Origin: Talpa occidentalis
Lineage: Eukaryota > Chordata > Mammalia > Eulipotyphla > Talpidae
DNA: 64,000 bases
Assembly (NCBI RefSeq): GCF_014898055.3
Contig: NW_023601433.1
Span: forward strand, 48,169,876 to 48,233,875
Reading direction: 5' to 3'
Shown here: in pieces, positions 34,651 to 48,628 of the stretch
Numbering within the stretch: position 1 is the first letter of the stretch
Layout of the letters: the number at the start of each line of letters is the position of its first letter
The notes under the pieces: generated by a model
Told to the model about the DNA's origin: nothing
Seen by the model: the letters and a program-made list of their open reading frames with translations, nothing else
Database searches by the model: none
Made by a program: the position numbers and the translations under genes

Positions 34651-35822
34651 ATTTTTCCATAACTGTTTATAAATGAAGGAGAGAACTATATCTTTTAAAA
34701 ATGCCTCAATTGATAGCCCTAGTTACGTGAATTTTCTTTCACTATAGGGGTAAAAATATAAGCAAGTCAACATAAATCTCTCTTTTCCTTTGGTCCGCAG
34801 GAGACTACTAAATTTCAAGTGAAACAAGAAACCTTCAGTCAAAGTGTTCCTGGGAGAAAGGGATTTTTGCTTGAATCCTGAATAGGGGCAGGGCATTCTG
34901 TTGCCATTAGGAAAGCCACCACTGTGCAGGGAAGTCCTGTCAACTCTGTATTCTTGCATCAAGTGAACATTAGTCAGATTTCTGATACCCAAGGATCCAA
35001 AGGGCTGTTCAGGGTCTTGGAACACATGACAAGTGGGAGAAGACAGACAGCAGGGTAAGAAGATTGGTACTTATTAATGGTATCTATTAGACTGCTCTTA
35101 GATTAGCCAAATTAATTCTGTGGGAGTTCAGTTGTCAGTGGGTTCTACTGGGTAGACTACTTATAAAATACAGCTGTTTCCTTGAATTTCTATGACAGTT
35201 GCTAATGGTCATAAATGAAATAATCTAGATTTGTCTGAAGAATTGCCTGAAATGGACAGTAAAATTATAGACAGTCCTCAGTATACCACAATCCAGATTG
35301 GCCCTGACCTCTTAGTAAGTGCAAACCTAATGGGCTTTGTGTCTCTTGAATGCATCCTTCAGAAGTAGATGAAATGCCCGAGAAAGGCAGTGAGGAAGGG
35401 TGTACTATCCCACACTATATTTTCACTGTTGCATATTCATTGATGACTTTTTGACCTCATTTCATTATGTGGCCTGTTCTACTCCCAAAAACTGTGGGGC
35501 CGCAACTCTGCTTGAATGAGTGAGAACCCAACTTGCTCCATTCCTTTAGCTTTTACACTATATCCTCCTACTTGGTACCTGTTAAAAATCTTAATTTTGG
35601 ATGTCTCACAATTTTAAAAGCATATTTGTGAGGGTTTACACCTGTGTCTTGGATTCCTTCAGAAAATTACTGCAGGGGAGGAGCAGCTGAGTGGAAGTGG
35701 AGATATTTTATTCTTTTGGATTTTTTGATAGCAGAGTGTTATACAGAAATAATCCATAATGGAACCTTGAGCAATAGTCTTGGAGGAGGTGGAAACTGTA
35801 AGTCCTAAGCCTATTAGGACTT
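34651..35822. other. Unassigned intergenic DNA
   Basis: A minus-strand 100-aa frame at 34723-35025 has no recognisable domain. No repeat family is recognised. Confidence 0.45.
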
Positions 35823-36270
35823 GGTTTAGTTTCCTGCAGCTGATCTAACAAATTGCTACAAAATAGGAAGTTTAAAGCAACAAAACTTCATTCTCTCACA
35901 GTTCTGGAGGTCAGAAGTCCAAAATCAACATCTAGAGGCTGCCAGCATTCCTTGATTTGTGACTGTATTAATCTCATCTCTTTCAGCCACGTCATCTTGT
36001 TCTCTGTGTGTCTGTGTGTCAGTTTCCCTCTGCTTCATTCTTACAAGGAAACATGTAATTGTACTTATGAGCCCCCTGGATTGTGTTGTGTGCAACCCAG
36101 AATAATCTCATCATCTCAGTATCCCTGACTTAATTACATTTGCAAAGATTCTTTTCTTTTTCTTTTCTATTTTTCTTTCTTCTTTTTCTTTTTCCATACA
36201 GGTAGCACTTATAGGTTCTAGAGATTAGGACATAGATAGCTCGGGAAAGGGCATTTCTTTTTAGGCTATC
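35823..36270 (-). mobile_element. MaLR (MLT1-like) solitary LTR
   Basis: On the plus strand the reverse of a MaLR LTR is visible: TTTAGTTTCCTGCAGCTG, CTCTCACAGTTCTGGAGGTC, AGAAGTCCAAAATCAACAT and TTGCAAAGATTC, then AGATTAGGACATAGA. A polypyrimidine stretch at 36150-36197 interrupts the LTR 5' side. No internal MaLR sequence is adjacent, so this is a solo LTR. Confidence 0.7.
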
Positions 36271-39200
36271 ATAGGGATTCTCATTATACAGATTGTTTTG
36301 AATTTTTTAGTAGCTCTCCTCTGTAGTGGGTTACTGAACCAGTTGTGTTCTGTCCTTCCCCAAATGCTTCTGGCCTATTCAGACTTCTGCTTAAATCTAA
36401 AACCAGTGCAGAAGCTGTTGGCCACCTTCCTTGCAAATTTCTCTTAGCAAACAAAATGTTTCCAATTCTTATCAACTTCATTTTAAAAAATGTAGAGAAA
36501 TTAACCAGAAGCTCTTTGTAGACATTTAGTCATTTTAGTCTCTGTGCATAAGAAAGCAGCAAAGCTTTGTGAAGGGATAACCATTTCATAATGCCTTTAG
36601 AAATTCAAATGCAAAGACTTGTGATAGTTTGACATTGATTGTATATCCCCATCTACCAATTCCCACTTAGGTCTTTGTTCCTTGTTTTCTTTATTTTAAT
36701 GTATTCCATCTTACAATTGTAATAAAGTGCCCAAGCTGTGTATTTCAGGGTCATTGTTGCATTTCTTAGGAAGTTAAAGCCACCATCTTTGACCTTATGC
36801 TTTCTGTTACCACCTGTGGTGTGCCATAATTGCTCACAAAAGCAGTCTGTCATGTCTTATTGCTCAAATGAAACCCACTTCCATAGTAGGACAAGAAGGG
36901 TCGGGGGAGGGAGCTCCTGCTATTTTTTGCAACAACACGTCCTCAGGAAATGCTGAATCTTGGCATTGAAAGAAAGTGTAAAAATGATGAATTTGTCACC
37001 TAATATGGACCACTGCACTCACAAGACTGCAACTCCTTACATTAATGGAGATTAGGATATAACTTTTTTAATTTGGAGCCTCATTACACAGTATAAATAA
37101 AAATAGAGTCCTAACTATATCATCTTTAATTGCCTCTAGACAGAATGCTGATTATGTACTGAGGTCTTGACCATGTATTTCCGGGGAGCCAGCAGAGTTT
37201 CTTCCCTGCTTTGAAAGCAAAATAAGAAAAGATATGTGGGTATCATTAAGAGAGGGCAGGGAGTTGGTTGGCTACAGTGCTTCCAGTTAATATCCCAATT
37301 GAACAAAATGTGTGGACAAGAATATGATGGTATGGTGAGAGTGATGAGTTTGTGTGTGTGAAGTTGGAGGTATGATAAATATTCACCCATTCAAATGTTA
37401 AGGAGTCATCCATCCACTTCTACTTAGTATTCTTGTTACCAAAAGTTTGAAAATAACCATGCTTTTCACTCCTAGCTTGGCAGAGACCCAAAGAGAGAGA
37501 TGCTGGTACTCAAAGCTGTGATTGCTGAGTCTTTTAGCATCCCTTGGTACAACTGATTAAAGCAATTGATCAATATCAAACTTTGAGAAAAACTAGCATG
37601 GGTATGTTACAGACAACATCCCATGAATAAATAACTCAGATAATGGCATTTGTCTTACTATCATGCTCATCAATAATTTAGCAAGAATAATACCCATTAA
37701 AAGAACACCTAGAATGATCACTGCCAAAATAAAGAGTTAATTGGTTTCTATCTTCTGGGAAGTCTCTCAAATAAGAAAGGGAAGTAAAAAATGGCTACCT
37801 AGCATAATAATGAACATAAAGTAGTTCCTAAGCCACAACCCCATCTTCAGTGAGAATTTTTTCAATAACATTTCAAACAGCATCTTTTAGATCCAACTCC
37901 CACACTCATAGAAGCTTTAGAAGGACCTTTTGCTTTTCCATGTAAGGATCAAGTCAGTATCATGAAAAAATATAATTTGCCACTTGAAATAAATTAAATC
38001 AGAGAGCACTCAGTATAGAGAGTATAAATGAATTCATCCTGGGGGTGAAATATTTTTGTAATATAGATGAAGCCTTTTATTCACAAGACAGTCTTCATTC
38101 TGGCTGGCACAGACTTCAGTGAAAAATGGCTAATGTTATCTTATTGACATGGCTCCCAGACTTTGAGGCAGTCAGATGGATAAGAGAAACCATATGACCC
38201 ACTCTGGGGTAAGAATAGAGGCAAGACTGCACCTGAAATGGCAGACAGAGAGATATAGTGTGATGAAAGCCCAACTGATTCCTTGAAGCAGGAAACATTT
38301 ACCACTAAAGAAATTAGACATGAGGAATTCAAAGGGATTTGAGCAAGGATCACATTGTGAGACTAGTCAATGTATGTTTAAGATGAAGTGACTTAGTTCC
38401 TAAATTTTGATGGGATAGTGCTAAGCATAGACCATGTATATGAGTCTAGGAGTTTGGTCATTACAGATTAAAAACATGGCATACTTTTCAGATTAATTGG
38501 TATCAACTTTTGCCTTACTAATTGATTTGTCACTGGATTTCTTTGAGCACTTTAGAGTCATATGGATGAGGTTGAAGGGTATGAAAATCACTGTTGAATA
38601 TTATCATCTATAAAGACTGACTTGGAGAAAAATGTCTCTCAAATAATTTCCATGCTTTTGTTGAATTAGTAATCGCTATATAAAATAAACTTGAGTATGT
38701 CCCTAATGTCCTCTAGAGATGGTGTAAGTACCGTTTGCTAGTATTTATGGTCTGCAATCAAACAGGAGTCAAAGCCATAAATCATTGCCCTGAATATAAT
38801 ATTTTTGTTTCACGAAAGTCTGAGCTTTCAACCCCAAAGCAACAAATCAGTCCACTCCTTATTGAGCCTGTCACACCCTATCCTTGAGTATGACCACATT
38901 TATTACCATTGTCAACTGCCTCATGTAAAAGAACAAGAAGGAGGGAAGAATATCAATATAAATTGAAAAGCAGTGCTTTGTAGGGGGAGGGCTGGAAATG
39001 GCCTGGCTGAGGGGAGAGGTAACATAACATGGAGACTGTCACCATGGGGTCACACATTTCATGGCCTATGTACTAAGGTGGTGATCAAGTTTCCATGTTA
39101 CCAAGAATCCAGCTGTTAACTGTCACCATAGCTGAGAGGCTCCATCTAAGGGCAAAGTGCCTAGAGGCATTGGAGTCTGAACTTTCAGCCTTTCTACTGA

Positions 39201-40110
39201 CCCTTAAAGCACTTTGAGCTTTTCTGAGGACAGTCCTGTATCTCAAGGAACCATATTATATTATCTTCCAAAGGAAGATAAAGGAAGTTGGAGATACCAA
39301 TGCTAGTAGATATTAGCTTGCTTTTGGAGGATTTCACCCTGGGTTTTGTCTTTAACAGATATAATGGAACCCTAAAAATTCTTGTTATAAATAAGAAACC
39401 ACTGCCATCACTCTCATAGAGGAAGCACTATATGACAATAGCCTTCCAGAGAGTAAGGTCACAAAAGCAGAGGAAAGCCAAATTTCCAAAGGCAAAAGTT
39501 AAGTCTCTAACTAAGAGAGCAACCTGGATGAGACAGCCACTATTTCTAAGAGCTCAATGTCAGAGATGTAGAAGGAAAGTAGTCAGAATGTAGAGCTTTT
39601 CTTTGATGTCTTAATGAAATTAACATCTTCTGGAGTGTCTTCTTCCTACTTAATGTATTATATAGATGAAGATGCAACAAGAAATATTTATTTTCATCTT
39701 CTCATTAAAAAATATTCAATATGAACACAGGGTTTCAGTATGTATGTTACCACATATGTGGATATTATGCACTACATTGGACAATAATAGAACACAAAAT
39801 ATAAACATAATATGTCATTAAGGAATTACAATCAGAAAGATTCTTTGGAAACTTTCATCCTACTCATTTTTTATTCTTTACTCAATCTAAATGGTCCCCA
39901 ATATAATATGGCTAAGGAATCAGTTTTCTTTTATTCTGTCTTAAGATGTTTTGATCATATTGATTTAAAATTTCTCAAATGAACCAGAAAACAGTCCTCA
40001 CCAAAAATATGAACAAAATAGTTTTACTTGTAAAGTACCATTTGCACTGTATTTTTACTTCATTATGATTGTAGTTCTCTGCCCAAGACTGATGTGTCCA
40101 TAGCAATATA
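36271..40110. other. Unassigned intergenic DNA
   Basis: About 3.8 kb with no recognised repeat, exon or RNA gene. Composition is even and of fairly high complexity. The short frames (for example 36738-36956, 37136-37390, 38141-38353) lack motifs. Ancient, highly diverged repeats may be hidden here. Confidence 0.45.
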
Positions 40111-40405
40111 AAAACTCAAAACTATGGCCTCCCCAGTGGTGCAGCAGGTTGAGCACACAGCTGTGAAGCTGTCCCCAGCCTCTGCAGTGCAGGTTCAATT
40201 CCCGGCCTGCCAGGGAGATACCCACATGGTGCGGCAGACCTCTCCTGCCTTGCCCACTGCTCCCTCAGCAGTGTCCGGTCCGTCTATCTATTCTGCTCTC
40301 TGCTCTGCTCTGGTGATTTCTCTTACCCTCCCACATCTCTGGCCTGCACCCCAGTTCTTGTATAAATATCTTTAAAAAAATATTTTAAAAAAATTCAAAA
40401 CTATG
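40111..40405 (+). mobile_element. tRNA-derived SINE, subfamily C, with TSDs
   Basis: The SINE runs from about 40126 to 40389. The head is GGCCTCCCCAGTGGTGCAGC with the variant CAGGTTGAGCACACAGCTG. The tail is AAATATCTTTAAAAAAATA. Target duplications AAAACTCAAAACTATG (40111-40126) and AAAATTCAAAACTATG (40390-40405) differ at one base. The 83-aa frame at 40124-40375 is SINE read-through. Confidence 0.92.
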
Positions 40406-40984
40406 TACTTATAAAACAAATCCAACAACTGATTCATTCTAGTCTTACAAAGAACATGTTGCTGTCAGTAACAACAGTAGAGACAAAACTTGGTGTTTAA
40501 TGAGAATTAGATGGAGAAAGGGAAAGCTAAACTGCTGCCAGGTGTAGATGTAGCCATATATCTTGTCTGTGTCTCAGTTTCTCCATTTGAAATTGAGGGT
40601 ACACTATTTTGCAGGGGTATGTTGGCATTTGAGTATAGATCAAAGACATGCAAAAAGCACATGCTAATTCCTCTCTTTAATCCAACTTCAGACACACTAT
40701 TTATGAGGGTGCTGTGTTTTGCTTGTGGCCGAACTAAAATAAATTATAGAGAATTTGGACATGATTTAGGATTGGTGAAGATGTTTGCAGTCCTTGAAAA
40801 TGAGCTTCATGAGAAGAGTAAAGAAGTTGAAGGTATTTGGATAATAGAAAGATGATTGTGACAGCTCAGGCAAATCCTAGTATTAAGTTGCATTCGCACA
40901 CAGTAAAATGTTTTATGTACACAGAAATTCTATGTGCATAAATTCTCCTTTATAAAGTTACCTTCAGAAATTATTAATGTTCAG
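40406..40984. other. Unassigned DNA with a 114-codon open frame
   Basis: A plus-strand frame at 40511-40855 (114 codons) has no recognisable domain, no Kozak or splice context and no poly-A signal nearby. A chance frame is the simplest reading. Confidence 0.4.
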
Positions 40985-41210
40985 TACCCCATTGCAGTAA
41001 AACAGAAGTTTTAAGATATTTAAGTCACATTCCCAAGTTCACACAGCTAGTTAAATGATACAGCTAAGTGGTGAAGGCAATCTCTGCCTGACCCCAAAAG
41101 TCATGTGTATGGGAAATCATAAGTTAGTGAGGATTAATTAAGACAAAATATGTGAGGTACTTGCTAGGGGCTGGTGCATAGTTAGTGCTCAGTTACTGTG
41201 ATTATAAGTT
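40985..41210. repeat. MIR pieces, apparently in opposite orientations
   Basis: 40985-41105 reads as reverse MIR (AGTTCACACAGCTAGTTAAA). 41115-41205 reads as forward MIR 3' half (GAGGATTAATTAAGACAAAA, GGTGCATAGTTAGTGCTCAG). Either two insertions met or one element was rearranged. Confidence 0.6.
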
Positions 41211-44200
41211 AGGACTTCACCATTTATTAATTCCTTTGGTTTGCAACATTTTTACATGAGATACCTCATTTTTGTCACCCTTTCTGAGCTTTCATGAAAC
41301 AAGTAGTAACAAACAACACCACATTAGAAACAAGAACTGAATGACCAAAGACAGTTACTGTAAAATACTGGGAGACAGCTCGCTATATGACTTTCAGGCT
41401 AATATGTTCTGCTGGACTAAACTGTTTTTACCTCCCTCTTCCCTACTCCGTTACCATTGCTTCTTTGAGTTATTGTGCAAATACAATAATTTTCTGAGTA
41501 TTTTAACAACTATAGTGAATATCATTATAAGACAATTTGCACTTTTTATATAGATAATTTTTAAAAAGCTGTTGTTGTTTGTGCATATATACATATGTGC
41601 ATAGATATGTGTATGTGCATATGTGAATACACAGACATATTTGATATTCCCCAGAAAATTTCTCAGAAACATGCAGTTTAGCATGTTCTAATTACAAATT
41701 ACAAAACAAACAAGCAAAACGCTGTGCTGACAAAATATGAGATCTTCATAAATAAATGGGGCCACAATACCTTCTCCATGTTCTGTCTCTATAAACACTC
41801 TCAGCACTAGATACAACTTCAATGACTCAGCAGATGAAATCAGATAGCAAGAGTAATTGTACTCAACTTTAAGACTATTTAGTAAGTAAAGAGAAGACAG
41901 TTTCTTCGTTAACCAAGACCCAGACAACTAAGAGTCTTCCAGATTTAAATTGCGATACCCAATAAGCCTGAGCGCCAAAGAGAAGATGTTGAAAGATCAT
42001 GAGACAGTCTGTTATTCCCAGACTGCCAGCAAAAAGAAGTGGAGCCAAAAAAACTCTAGAGGAGCTTGTCAGTGGAAGGTTGAATGTGTTTCCTTTAAAT
42101 TCAACACTTCTCCAGCTCCATTTTAAGTCCACTTTAGTGAATTTCATTCCTTTGAGAACTGCCAATACCCAAAAATATAGCAGCAACAAATATGGGTAAT
42201 TGCAAAGAGAAAAACACAGCACTCAACTGCTTTAGATATTTTCCTTTTTCTTGTCACGTCTTCCCCATAGCTAACGCTACATTTCCATTCCTTGTAGTGG
42301 CTAAGTCTACAATAGGTCAATTTGTTCAATCAATTTAGTCAATCAACTTGAAGTTCAGTGAGAACTGACATATCGATTGAATTCACCTGTAAATTCAGTC
42401 AAAATATTTAAATAAGTATATGCTTTATTGAAGTTGAGTCTTAATAGACTGGTGTCAAGGCTGGATTCCAATTTTAGTTTGCTTCTAAATGAAGGTTTGG
42501 TGCTCTTTGAACATTAAGCAATAATAATTATTGAGATTGCTGTAATTATGATTTGCACATCTTAGAAGTTATGAGAGTATCATTTTATTTGCTAAATAAT
42601 GTTTTAGCCTTCGTGTTTACCTTTACCAAACAAATATAGAGAAAGCTGAAGTTACCTGTTTTTTCTTGGAATCCCCATGGAAAATGAGGTGCTATGTCTC
42701 ATAAGGCATTCTTGGCAAATGCAGTATGTAAACCAAAAGAAAAAAAATCCATATGGTGCACAACATTTCTCAAATGAAAAATAAGGCTTCCCAAGAAAGG
42801 AGCCTTGGGGGATTCTGAAGTCAAATTGCAAGGAACAAATGTGCTATTTTAATTTTGGCCTTAAAACTTCCTCTCCTGGAATGGTCTCAATATCACAATC
42901 TCTGCTGAACAGCACACTTGAAACTAGAAACCCTTCTTATTTTCTGCTTTGATATTCTTCAGAAAAAAAATCACCCAAGTACTGGATGAGATTTGTAACT
43001 CCTCCTACACCAACCTTAAAAGCCCAAGAAGAGTATATACCTTAATTCTCATGCATGTCACAAACAGATGGAATTCTCCTTGAGAAAAAAAACTATTTCT
43101 TTTCTTACTCCTTCTTCTTTCTTTGATTTCAGGGGTGTTTCTCTCGGCCGCTCACTGCTCAGAGCCCCTCCCTAGCCTCTCTTTCTTCACTAGGATGACA
43201 ACTTCCTCCCACTGTGGATGAAATCCTGGTCCAGCAGCTTAGAGTAGAACTTTGTCCACTACCCTGGGAAATACCATCTTCTTCCTGGTGCTTGGTATGG
43301 ACAAGATGTGAGGGGAGTATATTGAAAGGCTAGATCCAGCTATGACAATTTGTCAGTCTTCATTATCACAAGCTGTGTGGCAACACCACTGGAGCGAAGG
43401 GTCAATATGGCGTCCAATTAAAACTCCCTATTGAAGATGGATTTATGTTCAGTCTATTTCAAAACACATTGGGCTGCAACTTATCATTTAAGTTGTCAAG
43501 CTGGAAGCACTCTCTCCTCTCTTTTTTAATACAAAGTGTTTGAAAGTCATTAATTCATTTTGTTTAAGACATAAAGATAACCAAATCAATGTTGTTTTTA
43601 GTTGGTTTTTTTTTTTTCAAATGGTGGTGGGGAAATACTTTAGTCCATATACTTTCTGCATACTTTGAAATATTAGTAATACAAGTCAAATTTGCAGGTC
43701 TTTTGTCCTATATATTGAGTGTTTCTGCTTTTAATGTGTTTACTATGAGAACATTATATGAAAGAAAAGAACAGACTCTTACAGATGAGCCTAAAAAATC
43801 ATATGCTGGGAATTTCAAACAGAGCACAAGTCTTTTAGGGGTGAGCTCCTTTTCTAAAAGAGAAACATAATTTCCTGTGTTTAAGGAAAAGAAATATGTA
43901 TGTTTAATCATCTTGGACATACAGTCAATTTTATGTTGTGACATTTTGATGATGTCAGCACAAATAAATTACTTTCAGGAATAAAATTTCAGCTACATAC
44001 CTGTGGTTACAAAAATTAAAGAGAAGGGGAAAAATACGAAGGGGCAAATGTTTTAGGGGAGAATCCTGGCAAAGGAGATTCAGGTCTGGGGATAATCTCT
44101 GTTTATAATAAATATGAGCTGAAAAGTAGGAGACAACAGCAAGATGGGGAAGTGTATCTTGCCAAAAAAGACCCAAACATTGAAGTACAGTATGTCTTAG

Positions 44201-44861
44201 CTCAGTTATCTTTAGTAAGAGTTATATCCTTTGGCTCTCCTTTAATTTTATTTTGTAGCTTTTTTCGAGGCATCATTTGGTGAACAATATAAATCTTTTA
44301 GATTTCTTTTTTTTTTGAGAGAGAGAGAACTTCTCTATGAATCCATCCTTGTCCTTTTCCCTTCCAACAACTTGGCAAAATAACTTGGGCAAAATCAATT
44401 AAGCTCACCTAGGCTATCTATTTGGCTATCTCATTAACTATGAAGCTTAGCATTTTGTTTGACATTTGCAATCCCCACTGGGCAATCTTAGAAGGGAAGC
44501 AGGTGAACAGAACTGTTGTAGTTATCATTCGGCATTATTTTGCAGACTTAGTAGGGAATCCTCAGCAGGTCCTGAAAACACATTCTTTGCTAGAGGTCAT
44601 GCAGACCCCGTGCCCACTCTTCATCTCAACTCTTTACATCACTCAACAGGACTCTGGTATAATGAAGAATCCCAGTTTTTACCTTCTAGTTACCTTGGGC
44701 TTAGGAGGGAGAGTATAAAAAGGATCTCCTTTGCATCAGAAAAAATGGGAGAGCTTCCCAAAACCTCAGAGAAAAAGCCTTGAATGTTATCAGAATTCAG
44801 AAGTTTCCTTTTTAAAATATGATATAAGCTTGGAAATGCACTGAGGTTTATAGCATATATT
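41211..44861. other. Unassigned intergenic DNA
   Basis: Contains a degenerate alternating purine-pyrimidine patch (CATATATACATATGTGCATA type) at 41580-41640 and a short (GA)n at 44319-44328. Paired opposite-strand frames at 41875-42222 and 42144-42329 have no recognised domain. Confidence 0.45.
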
Positions 44862-44889
44862 AATAATAATAATAATAATATTAATAATA
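44862..44889 (+). repeat. (AAT)n microsatellite
   Basis: TTAATAATAATAATAATAAT with one interruption. A short simple repeat. Confidence 0.9.
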
Positions 44890-44924
44890 GCCATTGTAGA
44901 CTGAACCATACCATCTACTTGTCA

Positions 44925-45095
44925 CACACACAGGGCACTAAGCATTGATCTCACCTAATCCTCAGAGCAGGGTCTGTTTTATAACTATTTTTCAAATGAA
45001 GTAACTGAGGCTTTGAGAGATTAAGTAATTTGCCTCCTGACATAAAATAGCAAAGCTGGAATTTGAACACTGACATCTGATTCCTGATTCTTCAA
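44925..45095 (-). repeat. MIR element
   Basis: Reverse MIR: CACCTAATCCTCAGAGCAGG, AAATGAAGTAACTGAGGCTT, GAGAGATTAAGTAATTTGCC, CAAAGCTGGAATTTGAACAC. Well preserved across the core. Confidence 0.85.
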
Positions 45096-47289
45096 AAGCA
45101 ATCAGTCTACCCTAAGTGAAACAGATAGAATGACTGATTATTCCAAAGGTGTCCATAGAGTTACAATTCTACCATCCCAACTGCAATCGTTTGTTATATT
45201 TCCTTGTCCCCAAGGAATGTCATCTATTCCGATTCAAATAAAAATGACATTTTCAATTCTTACAGGAAACAAGAGCATTTCATGTGAACTCACGTCATGC
45301 AAGTTTACAAGGTAGAGTGTTCATTTAGAAGAGGAAAAAGTCACTAAAAGAGACACGGGATCAATTGTGTGTCACCATTAAACCAAATACATGAATTCAT
45401 GGCAAGACAAGTGCTGCTGGTTAAGGCTGTGGATGGGTAACTGCTGAGGTCTTCTGGTAATCGGGCAATAGGACAACTTGGTTACAGATAGCAGATAGCT
45501 AATGTGAAGTACGGGATTGGATAGGTCCTGTTTCTTTTTATAGAATTCTGCTCAGCTTTTCCATCTGCCTTGCCAAGTGTGCAAGTACTAACAAGACTAA
45601 CAAGAGAAGGTTGTTGACAAATATTAAATAAAATTAAGCTTGAGTCTGCACTGTCCATGACAGCAATGTGACTTTCCCCAGGCCTCTATTTGTGCTTGTA
45701 CAGACCAAAGGCAGAAGGAGACATGGAAGGTCTTGGTCAAGCATTATTGTTTCTTTTTATTCTCAAGTTATTTTTATTCTCTTTCATATGTAAAGCCTTA
45801 CCCTAGTTAAATCACTGAAATGAAACTCAAACTATACTGAAGTTAGTGGTGAGAGGACTTTGAGGGCAGGTTTTGGGTTTCTCACTACACTAACAAATCT
45901 GGAGAACTGCCTTATTTGTTGGCTGTGAAAGGTAAATGCTTTGTCCACATCATCCTTGCTTCTCCTCTGGATATAGGAAGTGAGTCAGAAAGGCTATCTG
46001 AGGTGCCAAATGGGGTGGTGGTGTCCCTCTTAACCTGTAAGACACAAGGGCCCATGACAGCGATGGTGTTTTTGCCTCATCAACAACAAAACTGTTCATC
46101 AGCCCAGGCTTCCTCACAAATCCAGTGGAGAAATTGCAGAATTAGCATCGGAACAAGAAATGAACTCCTGGCTAGCCAATCTTCCCTACCCGAGACTCTC
46201 CCTCTCTGCTGACTATGACAGGCGGGAAAGTCAGTCCTTTCTGGAATTTGGCTTTTCGGGAGTGGCATACTTGGTCCATGTTACCACTCACCTCCAGCCC
46301 CCACCCATTATTCAGAATCTGCCTAGTCTTGTAAGAATTGTCTCCAGAAAGTGCACTTTAGAAGGTACAAAGTCAAATTGCCAACTGCAATGTGATTTTT
46401 AATATTTTCAGGAGGTACATGGAACTGCTGGGATTTCCCATCTAAGATACTAAAAGGCAATTCCATTTGCAGTTTGTGTTCCTTTCACAAAAAGAAAATG
46501 TTGGTTAGACTGATGGGGCACAACCTGAAAACACAGGAGAGTCAACACAAAATGGGAGAGGTTCTTCAGCATCCAGATCCTGTAGCCAAGCTTCTTAGTC
46601 CAAAAATCAGAGTGGAAGCTGTGCAGAATGCTGTGGGAAGAGCTGCTTGAAATAATTTTAAATCATTCTTTACTTTAATCGGGCTAAAAATACCCAAACA
46701 CAGCCTTTCGGTATTCTGCCATTGGTCTCTGTCTCCTCTGTCAGCACAAACACATCAACAATAAGGAAGAATTAATATCCCTCTAAATATCTGGCCTCTT
46801 ACATATATATCATGGCTTGGACTTGGGTTGGTTCCAGTTTTCAAGAAAAATCCTGATTAATGATTTAGTTACTTTGATCCAAACCAGATTTCTCTAGTGG
46901 AAATTTGATTTTCTAAGATTTATATTTACTAGGAAGAATCTAGTGATGTTCCTTTTATATTTTAAGTTGGAAGTACTAAGTTCAGGTTATCACATAGCAG
47001 TAAAAGAACAACAGAATGTAAGGATGTGATCTCAACATGGCACTGAATATTAAAGGATTTATGTACATGCTGCCTTCATGTTGGCATGGTCTAAACTACA
47101 TGCAACCCACATGATTCCAGTCAACTTTTAAATCCAACAAATCTTAGCAAGGTGCTCATGAATGCCAATTTATTTTTGAAACCAATAGGTTATTTAGCTT
47201 TTTTAATATGGTATTTATTCCCAAGGCTAGATGTATATTGACACATAGATCCCTTCCCAATAATTTCTGATATAATCGATCTGGTCTGA
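45096..47289. other. Unassigned intergenic DNA
   Basis: No exon or repeat family is recognised. The 98-aa frame at 45916-46212 overlaps an opposite-strand frame and lacks motifs. AACTATACTGAAGTTAGTGG at 45830 recurs near 48285. Confidence 0.4.
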
Positions 47290-47520
47290 GATACTAATAG
47301 AATGGACTGAAAAGGGATTTAGGAGTTAGATAGAGCAAGGTTTAAGTCCCAGATCTGTCCCTGGCCAGCATGTGACCTTAGCCAAGTTAATCAGCTCTTT
47401 GGGCACCAGTGTCCTGGTCTGTAAATAACAATGTAATAGTCTTGAACTTGTACGATTGCCATGAAAATCTGTATGCAAAGATATTAGAATATTAAGAACA
47501 ATTAGAACTAAATATTTCTG
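47290..47520 (+). repeat. MIR element
   Basis: The order AGGTTTAAGTCCCAGATCTG, AGCATGTGACCTTAGCCAAG and GTGTCCTGGTCTGTAAATAA matches MIR over its core. Confidence 0.8.
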
Positions 47521-47860
47521 AATGAGTAAACAGAAGACCTAAAACACACCTGACTATTTTTATTTGTTTACTAAATCAGATTTCTTAAGTACCACTGTAG
47601 AGCTTGTCCCCATCTGTCTCTTGTTCCAGTTATCAATAGAGCATCATCCATTTCTGCATAGATTATTTCCTACAATCTCATCTCACCTTCCCTCATTCCC
47701 ATGCTGTATATCTCTCCTTCCACTGAAGGGCTTCCCTTTGATCAGAGGAGATCCAGAAGGAGCGTTAATGATGCACCCTGGGCAAAATGTTGACTAGTGA
47801 GAGATGGAGCTGGTGGATATTCTTCCTTTTTCCCCAAGAGGTACTGTCCTGAGATACAGT

Positions 47861-48168
47861 CTATGCAGTTTCTTTTTTTTAAAGATTTATTTTTCTTTAT
47901 TTATACAAGCATTGGGTACAGTCAGGAGCGCGGGAGGGTGAGAGAATTCACCAGAGCCAGAGCGGGGAGCAGAGCAGGCAGAAGGACCGAAGGACACTGC
48001 TGAGGGGAGCAGCCGGTGGCAGGAGAGGTCTACGCTCCATGTGGGATCCTCCTCCGGTGGCCGGAGAGCAGCCAGGGATCAAACTGGCGCTGCTGCAGAG
48101 GCTGCGGGCAGCTTAGCAACCCAGTGCTCAACCGCTGCGCCACCGGGGAGGGCCCTATGCAGTTTCTT
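47861..48168 (-). mobile_element. tRNA-derived SINE, young, perfect TSDs
   Basis: The SINE is 47875-48154 on the minus strand, with perfect duplications CTATGCAGTTTCTT at 47861-47874 and 48155-48168. The head complement GCTGCGCCACCGGGGAGG is near consensus. The B-box complement reads GGGATCAAAC, a CpG decay. Confidence 0.95.
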
Positions 48169-48429
48169 GAAGGATGAATCCAGTCATTGTAGAAACTTCC
48201 TTTATCATACACATATGCTTACCCACTTTATCTGCTTTTCTCCTTTCTTCCCTCCCCTATGAAGAATGCAAATGATTTTTGCTGAACTATACTAAAGTTA
48301 GTGGTGAGAAAATTAGTTAAATTGTTACCCTCTTGACAGGTATGTCATCCTCATACCTCAGTTGCATAGGACTGAAGTACTCCAATGTCCATTTTAACCT
48401 GCTAGATATTAGAATTGCAGAATACTAGA

Positions 48430-48628
48430 GTCACAAGAGAACTTGCTTCTTTTTTCTACTCTGTGCATGTGAGGATACAATGAGAAGTCTGCAGTCTGCA
48501 ACGAAGAACCCAACCATATTGGCATCCCAATCTTGGATTTCTAGTCTTCAGAACTGTGTGAAATAAATTTCTGTTGTTTATAAATCAGTCTATGACACTT
48601 TGTCAGAGAAACCCAACTAATTAAGACA
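48430..48628 (+). mobile_element. MaLR (MLT1-like) LTR 3' part
   Basis: The words TTTCTAGTCTTCAGAACTGT, GTGAAATAAATTTCTGTTGT and TTATAAATCAGTCTATGACA follow the 3' half of an MLT1-type LTR, including the AATAAA signal. The 5' half is absent or beyond recognition. Confidence 0.75.

Noticed and set aside
40511..40855. 114-codon open frame
   Set aside because: No motif, no supporting exon signals, and ordinary length for chance in this much sequence.
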